From Gammaproteobacteria bacterium MOLA455 (GTDB lineage Bacteria > Pseudomonadota > Gammaproteobacteria > Pseudomonadales > Porticoccaceae): 64,000 nucleotides of DNA. Positions within the stretch are counted from its first letter, which is position 1. Each line of letters starts with the position of its first letter. The stretch lies in the NCBI GenBank assembly GCA_000511875.1, contig AZIN01000001.1:1-64000 (forward strand), given 5' to 3'. A program made the position numbers and the translations under genes. Shown here piece after piece: positions 42,641-51,668 of this stretch. A model generated the notes under the pieces. That model was not told the DNA's origin and searched no databases. It saw only the letters and a list, made by a program, of their open reading frames with translations.

Positions 42641-42714
42641 TTACACCCAGCCCTCAAGTGCACAAACCCACCATGACATCCCTAGACCGCGCTCAGTATG
42701 AATACCATTGTTTC

Positions 42715-42748
42715 TAGGTGGCCTTTTTTATTTAACCGCCGGAACGGC
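42715..42748 (+). repeat. 34-bp direct repeat of 42469-42502
   Basis: The 34 bases from TAGGTGGCC to GGAACGGC are identical at both sites, 246 bases apart. The second copy runs into a dispersed repeat (GAGATCCCTCGACTGCGCTC). It looks like a truncated second copy of the tRNA-linked segment. Confidence 0.9.
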
Positions 42749-42786
42749 AGGAGATCCCTCGACTGCGCTCGGCATAATAGCCGGGC

Positions 42787-43371
42787 TTAAGACGCATAAT
42801 TCCCAGGCTTAAGCCCCTTTTTCCCATCAAAGAAAGTCTTCAACTCCTGTATATCCCCGTCGACATCTTCACTGGGTTCCATCAGTCCCTTAATACCAAT
42901 AGTGCGCACAGTACTGTCCACATAGACCACCAAAATCGGCACCTCTGCGGCCCTGGCCACATGATGAAATCCACGCTTCCAATTGGCATTGGGACTGCGC
43001 GTGCCTTCAGGGGTAATAATCAAGACAAACTTCTCACGCTCTTCATAGATACCCGATATGTAGGTCACCAGAGATCCTGCTTGTCGACGATTCACCGGAA
43101 TGGCGCCACAGTAGCGCAGGAACCACCCCAGGGGGCCGATAAAAATCGTGTCCTTAATTAACACGCTGGGCTGCAGGCGCAGCACTGATACAGTAAGAAC
43201 AAAGAGGAAAAAATCCCAATTTGAGGTGTGCGGTGCAACTATAAGCACATACTTTTTCTGATCTACGGGCAGCGAACCATCGACGCGCCAGCGAATGATT
43301 TTTAAGATGACTTTAGACAGTACTCGCAGGGCTGGCGTGAGCAGCGGCGTGGAAAAAAGTGTATAGCGCAT
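42787..43371 (-). CDS. 1-acylglycerol-3-phosphate acyltransferase-like protein
   Basis: 194 residues, PlsC-type acyltransferase: H-x4-D motif in VAPHTSNWDFF, substrate block IPVNRRQAGS, and the TPEGTRSPNANWKRGF block. The N-terminal segment is amphipathic or membrane-associated. Short relative to PlsC (about 240), like the lysophospholipid acyltransferases of marine gammaproteobacteria. The exact acyl acceptor is unknown. Monocistronic. Confidence 0.85.
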   Translation of the reverse strand: MRYTLFSTPLLTPALRVLSKVILKIIRWRVDGSLPVDQKKYVLIVAPHTSNWDFFLFVLTVSVLRLQPSVLIKDTIFIGPLGWFLRYCGAIPVNRRQAGSLVTYISGIYEEREKFVLIITPEGTRSPNANWKRGFHHVARAAEVPILVVYVDSTVRTIGIKGLMEPSEDVDGDIQELKTFFDGKKGLKPGNYAS

Positions 43372-43537
43372 GGTTATCTCTCTAGGCCGGATAATAGTAT
43401 TACTAATGCTGGTTTAAGCTGTATCTTGGCCGACAGTCTATCGGTAAGTTGACAATAAGAGGATACCATCAAAGGCTAGCGGGCAAGGCGCGTTTATGTA
43501 CAGTTTGTTGGCTTGAATAATAATAAAGGAGTAGAGG

Positions 43538-44162
43538 GTGAGCAAATCGTTAAAGACAGACCATCTCGTCAATTGGTGGCGGTCTAGTGCGTATGGCCTT
43601 TGCGGATACGCTGTTTACCGAGACTGATGCCAATATCATTATTGTCGGTCGCTATGCCAAGCCCGGCGGTCACTGGAATCTGGCCTATCCCTTTGTCACT
43701 CTGCATCAACCCTCATCGTTTTTTGGCGTTAGCTCTAAGGAGCTCAGTCGAGGTGAGATAGATCAGATTGGTCTGAATAAAGGCATGGGTGACCTTGCCA
43801 CCGGCGATGAGATCTGCGCCTATTTCGATGATGTGATGCGCCAACGATTTTAGCCAGCGGCAGAAGCGCAATTTATGCCACTTAATGATTTATCCGAAAT
43901 CACTGAAAAACCTGACGGCTATGTGATTATTGGTGGCGGTAAGACGAGTATAGATGCCTGCCTGTGGCTGCTTGCTCAGGGTGTGGATCCAGACCATAAC
44001 ACGTGGATTCGCCTTAGTGATGCCTGGTTGCTCGATCGCGCTAACACTCAGCCTACACTGGAGTTCTTCCACAAGTCGGTGGGTTCAATCGCCGCGCAGT
44101 ATGAGGCTATTGTCATCCTGAGAGAACGAAGTGAGCCGAAGGATCTCTGCCAGTCTGCATGA
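43538..44162 (+). pseudogene. Decayed FAD/NAD(P)-binding oxidoreductase gene
   Basis: GTG at 43538 with AAAGGAG upstream opens KTDHLV, then a one-base insertion in AA at 43571-43572 shifts the frame. The other frame continues IGGGLVRMAFADTLFTETDA and RYAKPGGHWNLAYPFVTLHQ, a nucleotide-binding flavoprotein. A TAG at 43851 interrupts it in frame. After 43875 it continues with a second Rossmann motif (GYVIIGGGKTSIDACLW), so an internal part is missing. From 44111 the sequence is a dispersed repeat, which supplies a false end. Three kinds of damage make this a clear pseudogene. Confidence 0.85.
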
Positions 44163-44190
44163 GATCCTTCGGCTGTGTTCAGGGTGACAG
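44111..44190. repeat. Inverted dispersed repeat
   Basis: TGTCATCCTGAGAGAACGAA, then GTGAGCCGAAGGATCTC, is followed by its near reverse complement GAGATCCTTCGGCTGTGTTC, AGGGTGACA. It forms a long hairpin and belongs to the family at 7844, 18784, 33937 and 42748. It ends the pseudogene. Confidence 0.8.
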
Positions 44191-44233
44191 GTTTGTGTGG
44201 CAAGCCTTTACTCAGGGTAACGATACTTTTAGT

Positions 44234-44280
44234 AGTAAGGCCTTTCGCTAGTAAGGCCTTTAGCTAGTAGGGCGTTTAAA
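44234..44280. repeat. Three 16-bp tandem repeats at the porin stop
   Basis: AGTAAGGCCTTTCGCT, AGTAAGGCCTTTAGCT and AGTAGGGCGTTTAAA (44234, 44250, 44266). The last copy contains the stop codon of the porin gene, which is on the minus strand. Confidence 0.85.
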
Positions 44281-45538
44281 AAGCCCCACTTACTGTCAAC
44301 CAAAGTTTCTCAGTATCACTCTTATTAAATGAATCATCACCAGCGTCATAGTTGGCGTACTTAAGGCTAAGCTTGTATTCACCGATTTTCTTTGACGCTA
44401 GAAAACCTATTTCACTGCCTAGATCGTCATCGCCGCTGAGATTGTCCTTATCAGATTGAAAATCATGGTAGACGGCCAGTAGCTTTATACCGTCGAATTT
44501 TGCGCCCACTGAGAGATAAATATCTTGAATCCCCTCATTTGGGGTCAGCAAAAACTGATCTGTCCAGCCCTGAAATTTATGCCCAGTGGCCAGTGGTGTA
44601 GAGAAGCCAAAGTCACCTTCGTCGCTCTGTAGGTTTTCAAATCCCAGTGCAAAGGTGGCGCCAGCCAAATCTACGCTGCCTTCGAGAAAAATATAGTCTG
44701 CGTCCGCTTCATTGCCATTGGGTAGTTCACGCTCCTGAGTGGCATATTCAGCTTGATAGCCGAGCCCATTGCTCTTGCCGCTAAAGCGAAGGCCATAGGT
44801 GTCGAGTTGGGTGTCGCTAAGCTTTTGATCTAGCAGGTAGCTATAGAAAATAAAGTCGCCGGCTTCTAATCCACTGTAGTTGATATTGAGGATCTCAGTG
44901 CTGCTGTCGGTATCGCTCAGTGCTGGATCGTCTTCACCAAAGATACGGTTGACGTTATTTACGTGAGCGTAATAAATATTGGTATCTGCTGCGGTAATTT
45001 CATGGGCTATGGAGAAGGCGTCATAAGTCTGCTCATTTTGGCGGAAGCCAACACCACCTACAAAGCGTTGGTTGTCCAAGTTGATCCGCTGGCGACCGTA
45101 TCTTGCTTCTGTTTCACCCTGTTTATAGCTGATATAGGCCTGGTTGACCTCTGTGCCCTCGGGGTCGGCAATAATCGCTCTGCCAGGGAAGTTGCCTGAG
45201 TTTTTCAGCGCTGGACTGGTGGGGTAGTTGTCGCCGTCGATCTCGGTGATATTGTCCATCTCGACGCTGACACCCAGGCCTTGGTAGCGTCCAGTGCTGT
45301 AGTTGAGGCGAGTCCTTAGGGTCAGCGCCCGGGCTTCGTCTTCGCTGAGATTGTCGACATCGACTTCTTCATGGCGCAGCCTAAAGTAAAGCTTGGCGCT
45401 GCCGCCTTTGACCGCTGAGGCTATAGTTTGGTGCTCGCTGCTGCCCTCGGCGCCCACGGCAAGTCCGGATGCCAGCAGAATCCCAGCAATAAGAGGTGTA
45501 AGAGCGGTAGTGGGAGCAATGTGCTTAGATGTTGCCAT
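44276..45538 (-). CDS. Outer-membrane porin-like protein of the nitrate locus
   Basis: 420 residues. A signal peptide (TPLIAGILLASGLAVGAEG) is followed by a beta-barrel rich in alternating residues: KLYFRLRHEEVDVDNLSEDE, ARYGRQRINLDNQRFVGGVG, and ends LWLTVSGAF with terminal Phe. The Y..GRQRI.LDNQRF.G..G..Q block resembles alginate-export/AlgE-type porins. A perfect FNR/ANR box lies about 100 bases upstream, and three nitrate transporters and narGH are near, so it may be an anaerobically induced porin. Substrate not established. Confidence 0.8.
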   Translation of the reverse strand: MATSKHIAPTTALTPLIAGILLASGLAVGAEGSSEHQTIASAVKGGSAKLYFRLRHEEVDVDNLSEDEARALTLRTRLNYSTGRYQGLGVSVEMDNITEIDGDNYPTSPALKNSGNFPGRAIIADPEGTEVNQAYISYKQGETEARYGRQRINLDNQRFVGGVGFRQNEQTYDAFSIAHEITAADTNIYYAHVNNVNRIFGEDDPALSDTDSSTEILNINYSGLEAGDFIFYSYLLDQKLSDTQLDTYGLRFSGKSNGLGYQAEYATQERELPNGNEADADYIFLEGSVDLAGATFALGFENLQSDEGDFGFSTPLATGHKFQGWTDQFLLTPNEGIQDIYLSVGAKFDGIKLLAVYHDFQSDKDNLSGDDDLGSEIGFLASKKIGEYKLSLKYANYDAGDDSFNKSDTEKLWLTVSGAF

Positions 45539-45634
45539 GATTATATCCTTCCATGAGAAATTAATAAGTGAGTTAAAGCGCTTGCTAAGCGCTTATCGAC
45601 AGGGCCAGAGTAAGGCGCTTTCGGGTCGCATGGC

Positions 45635-45648
45635 TTGATCTTGATCAA
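45635..45648. promoter_or_regulatory. Perfect FNR/ANR box before the porin
   Basis: TTGATCTTGATCAA matches the consensus TTGAT-N4-ATCAA exactly. It is centred 103 bases upstream of the porin ATG. Confidence 0.8.
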
Positions 45649-45772
45649 ACTAAAATAGCGGTTACCCCCAACTCAATCCGGTTTACTGTTTTCGGGGTAG
45701 CTGCTCTGTCTGCAGGATTGATTAGGCTGGCTTAGTCTTGGGTTGTGAGTATTTTAAATTCGGTTTTCGCTG

Positions 45773-47065
45773 CTAAGTCTGATCGAGAAAATTATGGCTC
45801 TGGGCATGGTTGATGCGCTGGCGCAATCGGTCTGCTTTATTGGCAAAGAACATGGTGGTCATGCACAGCGCAAGTACCGCGTAGAGCAGCATAAAGCAGG
45901 CGCTGTGGATGCGCATAATATCCACCACCAGTCCAAAGGCGATGGGTAAGGTGCAGCCACCGAGGGCGCCTATGGCGGCGACAAAGCCACCTATGCTGCC
46001 CATCTGGTTGGGATAGTAATCGTAGATAGTCTTGTACACGCTGGCGCGGCCAAAGCCCTGGGCAATGCCAATAATAAAAATCAATCCGCTAAACAACCAA
46101 AGATTGATTTCAATAGAGAGATGGACGTCGGTGCTGACCCCATGAATGGTCATGGTGGTGGGGGGGTAGCTAAGGAAGAAGAGGCAGACCAGGCAGATCC
46201 AAAAGACTGTCCAGTTGACGGCACGGCCACCGTAGCGATCGGCAAACCAGCCGCCCAGTGCACGCACCATACTTGAGGTGGCGACAAAAAATAATGTGAA
46301 GGCCATGGCCTGTTGAATACTTAGATCGTAGGCGTTGACGTAGTACTGGGGCAGCCACATGATCAGCGCGAGAAAGCTGCCAAAGACAAAATAATAGTAG
46401 AGGCCAAAGCGCCACACTTTAAGCTGACCGATCTCTTTGAGAAAGGTGCTGTTAGATGAGGACTTTTTAATTGCGTGCTGGTTACCTTTAGAGGCATTAG
46501 GTGCAGAAGGGGCCAACCAGGCAAAGAGTAGGGCAACGATTAATAACCCAGCGGCATAGCTTGGACCCAAGCTAGCCCATCCCCAGTGTTGGATAATCAG
46601 TGGCGCTATGGCCAGAGTAATGGCCGCACCTGCATTGCCGGCACCAAAGATACCCATGGCGGTGCCCTGGGTATCGCGGGTATACCAGGCACAGACGTAG
46701 CGGATACCAATGGTAAAGGATGCACCGCTAAGACCGAGCCAGAGTCCGAGCCATAAATACTGACTAAGGCTATCTACTCGCGGCAGTATAAGTAGAGCAG
46801 GTAATATGCAGAGCATCTGTAATGTGAAGAGATGTTTGGGGTTGTAGCTATCGGTCAGTATCCCCATAGGTATTCTTGCCAGAGCGCCAGTGAGCATGGG
46901 TGAGGCAAAGAAGAATCCCAACTGGGTTGCCGTGAGCTGTAAACTTTTCTGTAATTCTAAGCCAATTACTGCATAGAGAATCCATACCGAAAAATTAGCC
47001 GCAAAGGCAATGGTGGCCATGCTCAGTGCTCGACTGGCGCCGGGGATTGATTGCTTGTTATTCAT
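45773..47065 (-). CDS. Nitrate/nitrite MFS transporter (NarK family)
   Basis: 430 residues with about 12 membrane segments. NarK-like features: MGILTDSYNPKHLFTLQML loop, GIRYVCAWYTRDTQGTAMGI and the nitrate-signature-like GAGNAGAAITLAIAP. The second half has a GGWFADRYGGRAVNW loop. GAGGTG upstream of the ATG. Likely proton/nitrate symport or nitrate-nitrite exchange; the direction is not readable. Divergent from the next transporter across 301 bases. Confidence 0.88.
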   Translation of the reverse strand: MNNKQSIPGASRALSMATIAFAANFSVWILYAVIGLELQKSLQLTATQLGFFFASPMLTGALARIPMGILTDSYNPKHLFTLQMLCILPALLILPRVDSLSQYLWLGLWLGLSGASFTIGIRYVCAWYTRDTQGTAMGIFGAGNAGAAITLAIAPLIIQHWGWASLGPSYAAGLLIVALLFAWLAPSAPNASKGNQHAIKKSSSNSTFLKEIGQLKVWRFGLYYYFVFGSFLALIMWLPQYYVNAYDLSIQQAMAFTLFFVATSSMVRALGGWFADRYGGRAVNWTVFWICLVCLFFLSYPPTTMTIHGVSTDVHLSIEINLWLFSGLIFIIGIAQGFGRASVYKTIYDYYPNQMGSIGGFVAAIGALGGCTLPIAFGLVVDIMRIHSACFMLLYAVLALCMTTMFFANKADRLRQRINHAQSHNFLDQT

Positions 47066-47289
47066 TGTGCAGCTAACACCTCAAAACCTAATGCTTGGTA
47101 TGAGTATAGAACGGCAAATGGCCGATGATGCTGAGCCTTTACCTCCCATAACCTCGCTGCTTTTTTGTCTCTACCCATAAAGAGATATCATGCCCAGAGC
47201 GGCGCCTGGTCTGTGCCTTATAAGTTGATTCCATGGGGGTAGAGAAAGGTCTTTAGGCTAAATTGCACGGCGATTTGAGAGGATTGCCT
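47066..47289. other. Divergent intergenic region between transporters
   Basis: Between 47066 and the FNR box at 47290 I see no gene or RNA; a 300-base divergent control region serving both transporters is the likely role. Confidence 0.4.
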
Positions 47290-47303
47290 TTGATGCATAT
47301 CAA
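47290..47303. promoter_or_regulatory. Perfect FNR/ANR box before narK
   Basis: TTGATGCATATCAA, extended to the palindrome CTTTGATGCATATCAAAG, centred 70 bases before the ATG at 47367. This spacing fits activation at about -41.5 with a 30-base leader. Confidence 0.85.
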
Positions 47304-47366
47304 AGGCCTTGTGCACTGTTCGTTCGAGACTAGGCGGAGTTGTTTATCAGACTTGCCGGAGGCCCT

Positions 47367-48842
47367 ATGGCTATTAGTGATCGAATTAATCTATTTGCAG
47401 TCAGTGACCCGAAAATTAAAACCTTACATATCACTTGGTTTGCGTTTTTTCTGACCTTTATGGTGTGGTTTAACCATGCGCCCCTGCTCGCTTTTATGAA
47501 GGAGGCATTTGACTTAAGTTCTCAGCAGGTAAAGGCGCTGATGATTTTAAATGTGGCGCTGACCATTCCGGCACGTATTTTGATTGGCATTCTGGTGGAT
47601 AAGATCGGGCCGCGAAAAGTCTACAGCGCACTGTTGGTTACCTCAGGGTTTATCTGCCTGGCCTTTGCCTTTGCGCAAAATTATCAACAGTTGGCACTGC
47701 TGCGTTTTCTGATGGGCTTTGTCGGTGCGGGCTTTGTGATTGGTATTCGCATGGTGGGGGAGTGGTTTCCCCACAAATCAGTGGGTATTGCCGAGGGCGT
47801 TTACGGCGGCTGGGGCAACTTTGGCTCGGCAGCTTCGGCGATGTTGCTGCCGACGTTGGCGCTGTTTTATGGCGGTGAGGATGGCTGGCGTTATGCCATT
47901 GCCACCACTGGTGTTGTGGCCAGCCTCTATGGGGTTATCTACTATCGTGTAGCGCGCAACACGCCCAAGGGGTCCACCTATTTTAAACCGAAAAAATCCG
48001 GTGGCCTGGAAGTCACCAGTCGTCGAGATCTCTATCTCTATCTGCTGATGAATATTCCTATGTATATAGCTCTGGGGGTGCTGTCATGGAAGTTGTCTCC
48101 CGCTGGCGTGGCGCTGATCGGCACCAATGCTATGTACTCTATCTGGTTGGTGTTGGCTGTATTGTTTGTGTATCAGACCCACAAAATCTGGCAGGTCAAT
48201 TGGGAGCATCTGGCCAAAGGAGTACCGGAGCAGGATAAATACCAATTTAAGCAGGTGGCGATTCTCAACTGGGCCTACTTTGTCACCTTTGGATCTGAAT
48301 TGGCGGTGGTCTCTATGTTGCCGTTATTTTTTCTCGAAACATTTGCTAGCTTAGATCCGGTAAAAGCGGGTCTGCTGGCCTCGGGCTTTGCCTTTATGAA
48401 TTTGGTGGCGCGCCCTACAGGCGGGTGGTTTTCAGATTATTTTGGCCGCCGCAGATCCCTATTGGTATTGATTGGCGGGCTCGGGCTGGGTTATTTATTG
48501 CTCTCCCAAATCGACAGCAGTTGGTGGATTCCCGCGGCGGTGATCTCAACCATGATCTGTTCATTCTTTGTTCAGGCTGGAGAGGGGGCAGTGTTTGCCA
48601 TAGTGCCACTGATTAAACGCCGAATGACTGGACAGATCGCTGGCATGACGGGTGCCTATGGCAATGTTGGCGCTGTGACTTATCTGACCATACTCAGTTT
48701 TGTGGAATACAGTACCTTCTTTATGCTGATCGGCGCCTCGGCACTGGTGGTCTTTGCTATAGCTATGATGTTAGAAGAACCCAAGGGGCAGATATCAGAG
48801 GTTCTGCCTGATGGGACTGTACATATGATCGATGTTGGCTAA
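47367..48842 (+). CDS. narK: Nitrate/nitrite transporter (NarK/NasA type)
   Basis: 491 residues from the ATG at 47367 (CGGAGG upstream); the frame is open to 47340. Twelve membrane segments. Signatures: [20 protein letters not shown] in the first helix, [36 protein letters not shown] (nitrate signature), and [17 protein letters not shown]. The kinase/phosphatase gene follows by 26 bases, as in Pseudomonas nitrate-assimilation loci. Confidence 0.92.
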   Translation: MAISDRINLFAVSDPKIKTLHITWFAFFLTFMVWFNHAPLLAFMKEAFDLSSQQVKALMILNVALTIPARILIGILVDKIGPRKVYSALLVTSGFICLAFAFAQNYQQLALLRFLMGFVGAGFVIGIRMVGEWFPHKSVGIAEGVYGGWGNFGSAASAMLLPTLALFYGGEDGWRYAIATTGVVASLYGVIYYRVARNTPKGSTYFKPKKSGGLEVTSRRDLYLYLLMNIPMYIALGVLSWKLSPAGVALIGTNAMYSIWLVLAVLFVYQTHKIWQVNWEHLAKGVPEQDKYQFKQVAILNWAYFVTFGSELAVVSMLPLFFLETFASLDPVKAGLLASGFAFMNLVARPTGGWFSDYFGRRRSLLVLIGGLGLGYLLLSQIDSSWWIPAAVISTMICSFFVQAGEGAVFAIVPLIKRRMTGQIAGMTGAYGNVGAVTYLTILSFVEYSTFFMLIGASALVVFAIAMMLEEPKGQISEVLPDGTVHMIDVG

Positions 48843-48868
48843 AAACGACCTTCTTTAAGGAAGTTATA

Positions 48869-50608
48869 ATGACCGAAGCGCAGTTGGATATTGCCAGCTT
48901 TTGTGAGGCTGGCATTAAGCCAATCAATGAGGATGCAGTTCGCTTTGAACAGCCTGTCGAAGCCTATCGCCTGGAGAATAAGGGCATAGTCTTGGCCCTT
49001 GCAGATGGTGTGTCCACAGCTGAAGCCGGGCGCGAAGCCAGTCGCACGGCAGTGGCACGCTTTCTCGAGGACTATTACCAGACGCCGGATACCTGGTCGG
49101 TGGCCGGCAGCGGTGAAAAAGTTCTCTCAACCATCAACCTGCGACTGTTTCGCAAGAGCCATGAATTTGTTACCACCACCAAGGGCTATCTCTGCACCTT
49201 TAGCGCGCTGGTGATCAAAAGTCGCACCTTGCATTTTTTTCATGTGGGCGACAGCCGCATCTATCTGCTGCGGGACGGGGAAATGCTTCAGCTGACTACA
49301 GATCATGTGGCGACTATTGATGAAAATCGTACCTGCCTGTCACGGGCTATGGGCATGGATAGTCTGTTAAATCTGGATTATGGCCACCGAGAACTTATCC
49401 CCGGCGATCGCTTACTGCTGACCAGCGATGGCGTGCATGATTTTATTGCCGCCCCAGAGCTGCAGCAATTACTCTCTACAAGCTCTAAGGCATCAGATAT
49501 AAGTAAGGCCATACACAGTGCCGCAATGGCCACAGGCAGTGATGACAACCTCAGTGCGCTGGTGGCCCTGGTCAATTATCTGCCGGAGAGCAACCTTGAA
49601 GACTACAGCGCGGAGCTCACTCGCCTGCCGTTTCCCCCAGATCTCTCCCCGGGCATGAAGCTCGATGGTTATCTGGTTGTGAAAGAGTTGTTTGCCTCAA
49701 GCCGCAGTCAGCTTTACTTGGTGGAAGATGAAGCGAGCCGAAGTCGCTGTGTGATGAAAACTCCCTCGCGCAATATGGAAGAGGATCTCAGCGCTATAGA
49801 CCGTTTTATTCAAGAGGAGTGGATCGGGCGGCGTATCCATTCGCCCTATGTGGTGAGAGTAATTCAACAGCAGCGTCGGCGCACAGCGCTCTATTATCTG
49901 ATGGAATATGTCGATGGTATAGGTCTGGATCGTTGGATCTCTGAGCATCAACCGGCTATTCCGAAACTCAGTATTGCATTGGTCAAGGAGATCGCTGAGG
50001 GGCTTAAAGCCTTTCATGGCAATGAAGCCATTCACCAGGATTTAAAACCGGCCAATATTATGCTGACCAACAGCAGTATCGCAGCTGGTCAGCCCCAGAT
50101 CTTGATTGTTGACTTTGGCTCTGTATATGTGGCCGGTCTGGCGGAGTTGCAGCGGCCCCTGGTTCACGAGGGTGCCCTGGGCACGGCGAGCTATTCTGAC
50201 CCGCTCTATCTACTGGGTAGAAATCCCGGTATTCAAGGCGATGTCTATGCACTGGCCACCATTGTCTATGAAATCTTTACTGGTCAGTTACCCTATGGTG
50301 AAAGCATAGAAGAGTGCCGCGATGCCTTTGACTATGATCGCCTGCGCTATATTAATGCAGCTCAGCACAATGCCCAAATACCAGTTTGGTTTGACGCGGC
50401 GCTGCAGAAGGGTGTGGCCTTTGATTTACAGGAGCGCTATCAGACGATTGATGAATTGCTGCGAGATCTAACCCAGCCCAATCCGATCTTTCTCCAGAGC
50501 GATCCTGTTATTGAAAAGAATGCCAGTAGTCTTACACTGTGGAAATTGCTTTCAGGGTTTTGGTTTTTGAGCTTTGTTTTATTGATCTATTTGTTTAGTC
50601 GGCTCTGA
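48869..50608 (+). CDS. Fused PP2C-type phosphatase and Ser/Thr protein kinase
   Basis: 579 residues. The PP2C domain (about 1-240) has the metal motifs NEDAV, LALADGVSTAEAGREA, FHVGDSRIYLLR and SDDNLSALV. The kinase domain (about 265-540) has the catalytic loop IHQDLKPANIMLT, where HQD replaces HRD, and VDFGSV in place of DFG-x. A C-terminal membrane anchor (LLSGFWFLSFVLLIYLFSRL) follows. Proteins with this fusion sit next to nasA in Pseudomonas, where their role is not settled. AAGGAAG upstream of the ATG; transcribed with narK. Confidence 0.88.
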   Translation: MTEAQLDIASFCEAGIKPINEDAVRFEQPVEAYRLENKGIVLALADGVSTAEAGREASRTAVARFLEDYYQTPDTWSVAGSGEKVLSTINLRLFRKSHEFVTTTKGYLCTFSALVIKSRTLHFFHVGDSRIYLLRDGEMLQLTTDHVATIDENRTCLSRAMGMDSLLNLDYGHRELIPGDRLLLTSDGVHDFIAAPELQQLLSTSSKASDISKAIHSAAMATGSDDNLSALVALVNYLPESNLEDYSAELTRLPFPPDLSPGMKLDGYLVVKELFASSRSQLYLVEDEASRSRCVMKTPSRNMEEDLSAIDRFIQEEWIGRRIHSPYVVRVIQQQRRRTALYYLMEYVDGIGLDRWISEHQPAIPKLSIALVKEIAEGLKAFHGNEAIHQDLKPANIMLTNSSIAAGQPQILIVDFGSVYVAGLAELQRPLVHEGALGTASYSDPLYLLGRNPGIQGDVYALATIVYEIFTGQLPYGESIEECRDAFDYDRLRYINAAQHNAQIPVWFDAALQKGVAFDLQERYQTIDELLRDLTQPNPIFLQSDPVIEKNASSLTLWKLLSGFWFLSFVLLIYLFSRL

Positions 50609-50641
50609 GTATTTTTATAAATATACAGCTATTATTTCCCC

Positions 50642-50711
50642 GCTATTATTTACTAGCTATTAGTTCCTAGCTATTAGTTCCTAGCTATTAGTTCCTAGCT
50701 ATTTGTCCCCA
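50642..50711. repeat. Five 14-bp tandem repeats at the ubiV stop
   Basis: GCTATTAGTTCCTA and variants at 50642, 50656, 50670, 50684 and 50698. The last unit contains the ubiV stop codon (minus strand). Confidence 0.9.
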
Positions 50712-51646
50712 GCTAGTCCCGCACAGCTATCCATACCCGGAACGCCATACCAATAACCATTGCACTGTTCTTCCGAAATCAGTTTGAGTTGACCGTTGAC
50801 CTGTGTTCTTGAGAGATCGGCCGATGCTCCCGATAGAGCGCTAGACAGCTGCCTGATTACATCTGCAGTGCCTTGGCTTCCTGGGCTAACACGCATAATA
50901 TCCACACCAATCTTATGCATAACTGGCCATTGGTCGAGCAGGTTGTAACACTTCCCGGACTGAGTCTGAATACCATTGATGGTAAACAGTTTTGGTGTTT
51001 CTCCATGAACTTGAAACTCCTGACTATGCAGTGGCAAACCATCGGGATAGTCTATGCAACTGAGTTGGCAGCCATCTTTGGCAAGATTTTTTGCCCGCGC
51101 AGTAAAGCAGCGTGCGGAGTAGGCCAAGGGTAATTTGCCGTAGCTAAAGACCTCAGTTTCAATCATATCTCCAAAGCCCATAGTCATTGCCTGTTTTAAA
51201 ATACCGTCAAGGTTTTGACGCATAATTTCCACTGGCATCACCCAGCGCTGCATACCTTTCTGATAGAGAACCTGCAATGCTTGGGCATTGTAAATATTGA
51301 TCGATGGGCCAGCCACAAAGGGCAGGTTATTGTCGGCGAGAATTTGTACCGCTGACATATCATTGGCTTCGACCAAACAGGGGCTCTGGCTGCAGAGTTT
51401 TTTTAACGCCGCTATATCGGCGCGGGATTCAATCAGTGTCAGAGTGGAGAGCACAATTTTTTTGCCAGAGTCACAGAGCTCCTCGGCAAGTTCTAACCAG
51501 TCGCCACTGCGCAGTTCACGACGCTTAGCGCATACGGTTTCACCCAGATAAATCACATCCACTGGGGTTTGAATTATCTCCTGATAGAAGTCCATAACTT
51601 GTTGCCGTGGCCAGTAATAATAAATTGGACCCACTGAAATTTTCAT
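50699..51646 (-). CDS. ubiV: UbiV: O2-independent ubiquinone biosynthesis protein
   Basis: 315 residues, peptidase-U32 family. The four [4Fe-4S] ligand cysteines of E. coli UbiV recur at identical numbers: Cys39 (ETVCAK), Cys180, Cys193 and Cys197 (ARCFTARAKNLAKDGCQLSC). With UbiU it hydroxylates the quinone precursor without oxygen, using prephenate. 22 bases after ubiU in one operon with narL. The stop sits in a tandem repeat. Confidence 0.93.
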   Translation of the reverse strand: MKISVGPIYYYWPRQQVMDFYQEIIQTPVDVIYLGETVCAKRRELRSGDWLELAEELCDSGKKIVLSTLTLIESRADIAALKKLCSQSPCLVEANDMSAVQILADNNLPFVAGPSINIYNAQALQVLYQKGMQRWVMPVEIMRQNLDGILKQAMTMGFGDMIETEVFSYGKLPLAYSARCFTARAKNLAKDGCQLSCIDYPDGLPLHSQEFQVHGETPKLFTINGIQTQSGKCYNLLDQWPVMHKIGVDIMRVSPGSQGTADVIRQLSSALSGASADLSRTQVNGQLKLISEEQCNGYWYGVPGMDSCAGLAGDK

Positions 51647-51668
51647 AGAGTTAGTCTCCTAGTTGGGT

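Noticed and set aside
42307..42663. 118-residue minus-strand frame over tRNA-Pro
   Set aside because: Shadow of the tRNA and repeats ([14 protein letters not shown] pattern is typical antisense tRNA).
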